Positions 61,675 through 64,000 of a stretch of DNA of 64,000 bases are shown piece after piece. Source of the DNA: Vesta saturnalis (Eukaryota > Arthropoda > Insecta > Coleoptera > Lampyridae). A model generated the notes under the pieces. It searched no databases, was not told the origin of the DNA, and saw nothing but the letters and a program-made list of their open reading frames with translations. Within the stretch, counting starts at the first letter, position 1. Each line of letters starts with the position of its first letter. Location of the stretch: assembly GCA_036346205.1 (NCBI GenBank), contig JARFJB010001598.1, forward strand, positions 1,903,501 to 1,967,500, read 5' to 3'. Position numbers and translations under genes: made by a program.

Positions 61675-62585
61675 TTAGTAAGTTTCTCCTATTGGCCTAA
61701 TGATTAGTTCGTGAACCTGAAACGAAATGAGCTTGTCATTAGTAATAACTGATCATCAAGTAACTCACTTGAACATGTGGCGGTGTTCCCAAGACGTATA
61801 AGATAGCATTAGCGATGTCCTCTGGTTCCATTACGGGCGATAACTGTGCTTGTTCATATATTACCTTATTTCCGATGCCTAATAGCAATTCTGATCTAAC
61901 ATGACCAGGACTGATACTCTAAAAGTACTTCCCAAGTGCTTATTATATTAAAAACATATTGAGATCCACTTACTGTAACTTTGACTTTGCTGCCAATAAC
62001 ATTTAGTTCTTTACGAAGTGTTTCGGTTAATGCTGTTACTCCATATTTGGAAGCTGGGTACAAATTAGCATTTGGAAAATTTGGATTATAATGCCCTCCG
62101 ACGCTATTAATATGTATAATGTGCCCGTCCACTTGATTATTTCGCATAATTTTTATTGCTTCTCTGGTACAAATACATAACGCAATTAAATTAGTGTCCA
62201 CAATTTCCTTCCAGTGCTTTGTTTCACCGTTTAGAAGCCCATTGGGCCGAAACACCCCAGCGTTGTTTACTAAAATGTGTACAATTCCTACATTTTCAGT
62301 AACCCAATTAAAAGCTTTCAGAATATCTTCTTCTTTCGTAATATCAGCTTTAAAAGTGAAAAACTTTCCTTTACTACCTTCCAGCATTTTGGCAAGTTCC
62401 AATAGTCTGTCTTCGCGTCTCGCTAGTCCAACTACCTATTTATCAGACATGAGAATATCTACTTTAATCTAAAATATTTAAGTACGTACTTTTAATCCAC
62501 ACTTAACTAATTTCTCGGCAACACCAACCCCAATACCTGAACTGGCCCCCGTTACAATCGCAACCTTACCGTCCCATCGATCCAT
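61675..62585 (-). CDS. Short-chain dehydrogenase/reductase (farnesol dehydrogenase/DHRS11-like)
   Basis: Four exons: 62490-62585, 61974-62435, 61769-61918 and 61675-61716. All are phase 0, with GT-AG introns of 54, 55 and 52 bp, giving 249 residues with no lesion. It starts MDRWDGKVAIVTGASSGIG, with the TGxxxGxG NADP(H)-binding motif. Then come GLARRED, the NNAG motif (ILVNNAGVF), catalytic Ser in HINSVGGH, YPASKYG (YxxxK active site), and SISPGHVRSE. It ends HELIIRPIGETY. The length and VQxHEL..RPIGE tail fit insect farnesol-dehydrogenase-like and DHRS11-type cytosolic enzymes that oxidise or reduce small alcohols and carbonyls, in some insects within juvenile-hormone metabolism. The substrate is not shown by sequence. 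Confidence 0.93.
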
Positions 62586-62836
62586 TATTTAAGCAACCCA
62601 ACAAGATTCCGTAAAGTACGTGACTTTAATATACTTACCCGAGTGTAAATGTGTTATTTAAAATAAAACAAAAATTAATCAATCTTCCGCTGGTTTCTGT
62701 AGTTGAACCGATAAAATTTTATTATTATAAAACTAATCTAATCTATCATTAAAGTTTAGTTGTAAAAACAAACAATTTTATCAAAAATTAATTATAAAAG
62801 TTACATGTATAATTATACGAAAGCTATTATGAGAAC

Positions 62837-62841
<5 letters not shown>
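62586..62841. other. SDR upstream region
   Basis: AT-rich 5' flank of the minus-strand SDR gene. No clear TATA box at standard distance. Confidence 0.35.

Positions 62842-62887
<46 letters not shown>
62842..62887. repeat. (TA)n microsatellite
   Basis: About 46 bp of TA repeat. It bounds the left side of the tRNA repeat cluster; a similar tract at 63700-63763 bounds the right side. Confidence 0.95.
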
Positions 62888-62890
<3 letters not shown>

Positions 62891-62941
62891 TTAATTGTAT
62901 TTTATTTAAAATTAACTTTTAAAGTTCATACAGTAAAAGAT

Positions 62942-63014
62942 TAACTCGAGTGGGACTTGAACCCACGACCTCCACTTTGCTAGAGTGGGGCTCTTGCATC
63001 TGAGCTATCGAGGA
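62942..63014 (-). tRNA. tRNA-Ala(AGC)-like gene
   Basis: The minus strand forms acceptor TCCTCGA/TCGAGTT (five pairs, two outer mismatches), D arm GCTCAG..AGAGC, anticodon stem CCACT/AGTGG around CTAGCAA (AGC), and T arm GTGGG/CCCAC around TTCAAGT. The mismatched acceptor end makes function uncertain. Confidence 0.55.
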
Positions 63015-63171
63015 GGCAAGTCACAATCGATTCAAACTTGAACTGTATGTACTTCTCTAGTTACGATGTATTATAAGTTGAGTGTGATCCTTCATTCTGT
63101 GTATAATAATTATAATACATCGTAACTAGGGAAGTACATACAGTTCAAGTTTGAATCGATTGTGACTTGCC

Positions 63172-63232
63172 TCCTCGATAGCTCAGATGCAAGACTCTAA
63201 AGTGGAGGTCGGTTCAAGTCCCACTCGAGTTA
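63172..63232 (+). pseudogene. tRNA-Ala-like relic, anticodon deleted
   Basis: Same sequence as the neighbouring tRNA-like copies but missing about 12 bases across the D arm, anticodon stem and anticodon, so no decoding loop remains. Lies in the first direct unit. Confidence 0.75.
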
Positions 63233-63529
63233 ATCTTTACTGTATGTACTTTAAAAGTTAATTTTAAATAAAATACAATTAATGATTATTAAATTGAACT
63301 TCTTTTCATTCACTAAACCAATTTCTATAGTTATCAATTACTGTTGCATACAGCAAATAAAAATTAACAATTAGTCACGTGTTGTCATGTGCGAAACCTT
63401 AGCGAATTGCGGGTTCACACGACATTCACAAAAAGTTGACTGTGATCCTTGATTCTGTGTATAATAGTTATAATACATCGTAACTAGGGAAGTACATACA
63501 GTTCAAGTTTGAATCGATTGTGACTTACC

Positions 63530-63602
63530 TCCTCGATAGCTCAGATGGAAGAGCCCCACTCTAGCAAAGTGGAGGTCGTGGGTTCAAGTCCCACTCGAGT
63601 TA
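63530..63602 (+). tRNA. tRNA-Ala(AGC)-like gene
   Basis: Complete copy in the second direct unit, with the same stems, CTAGCAA loop (AGC) and acceptor mismatches as 62942-63014. D loop reads GATGGA. Confidence 0.55.
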
Positions 63603-63697
63603 ATCTTTTAATGCATGTACTTTAAAAGTTAATTTTAAATCAAATACAATTAATGATTATTAAATTGAACTTCTGTTCGTTCACTAAACCAATTTCT

Positions 63698-63699
<2 letters not shown>

Positions 63700-63763
<64 letters not shown>
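63700..63763. repeat. (TA)n microsatellite
   Basis: About 60 bp of TA repeat bounding the right side of the tRNA repeat cluster. Confidence 0.95.
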
Positions 63764-63765
<2 letters not shown>

Positions 63766-64000
63766 ATTATAAGTGTTAGAGAAAAATTTTATTAACAAAA
63801 ATTGTTCAGTATTTTGGTCTTTTAATTTTTTTTTTAATTTTGTAAAAAAAAACCCAATTTAGTTTAAAAAAGAGGCATTTACTATTTATCGCATTTAAAC
63901 AAAAAATCACACGTCATGAAAAAACTAAAATTTGTTTTCATATTTTCAATTTTACATCTAAATTAAAAAAAGAAAAGTTAAATTATCTAAATTAAATTTT
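63764..64000. other. No recognisable gene
   Basis: Very AT-rich right edge with A and T homopolymers. Nothing seen. Confidence 0.5.

Larger units (their letters stand above)
62888..63700. repeat. tRNA-bearing repeat cluster (inverted and direct copies)
   Basis: A unit of about 265 bp containing a tRNA-Ala-like gene occurs at 63075-63338 and 63432-63700 in direct orientation, and partly inverted at 62888-63077. The inverted and first direct copies form a large palindrome with arms of about 175 bp and a loop near 63078-63110. Shared words include TTACGATGTATTATAA / TACATCGTAACTAGGGAAG and TTCAAGTTTGAATCGATTG. Confidence 0.85.

Overview
The window looks like insect nuclear DNA, possibly beetle, though the order is a guess. 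It is AT-rich and full of transposons and microsatellites. Only two protein-coding host genes are convincing, and both have the short introns usual in insects. One is a two-exon odorant-binding-protein-like gene (26252-26738, +). The other is an intact four-exon short-chain dehydrogenase/reductase of 249 codons (61675-62585, -). The right edge carries tRNA-Ala(AGC)-like genes in direct and inverted repeats. No rRNA, CRISPR array or bacterial-style operon is seen. LAYOUT. 1-4080: coding fragment of unknown origin, two MITEs and a tRNA-Gly-like relic. 4081-7290: Penelope-like elements (PLEs) of two families, one as a head-to-head pair. 7291-15470: microsatellites with piggyBac, LINE and Tc1 relics. 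15930-20850: nearly full-length Tx1/L1-like LINE. 20944-21288: palindromic element with hammerhead-like cores. 22868-25619: Tc1/mariner-superfamily transposon with about 650-bp terminal inverted repeats. 26252-26738: OBP-like gene. 26845-37238: probable DNA transposon with a tnp2-like transposase and a DUF4806 gene, hosting a second head-to-head PLE pair. 37864-38610: tyrosine-recombinase relic. 38630-40300: tandem repeats. 40800-56640: a large Polinton/Maverick with protein-primed polymerase B, packaging ATPase, capsid proteins, adenain-like protease, PLA2-like protein and integrase, all decayed. Two further transposons are nested inside it: a tyrosine-recombinase element with terminal inverted repeats (46976-48440), and a hAT element (48647-51626) with a clean 8-bp target duplication inside the major capsid gene. 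56641-57760: degenerate short-period repeat array. 58035-60070: two more Tc1/mariner-superfamily relics. 60621-63763: tRNA-bearing repeats and the SDR gene. HOW IT FITS TOGETHER. The order of events can be read from nesting: the Polinton came first, then the hAT and tyrosine-recombinase insertions. Both PLE pairs share one architecture (a 5'-truncated minus copy fused to a longer plus copy) and abut microsatellites. Hammerhead-ribozyme-like cores lie at PLE ends and in two small non-coding elements, suggesting non-autonomous partners mobilised by PLE machinery. Apart from the host genes, most ORFs are broken by frameshifts, stops or deletions. Calls rest on reading translations by eye, without database searches.
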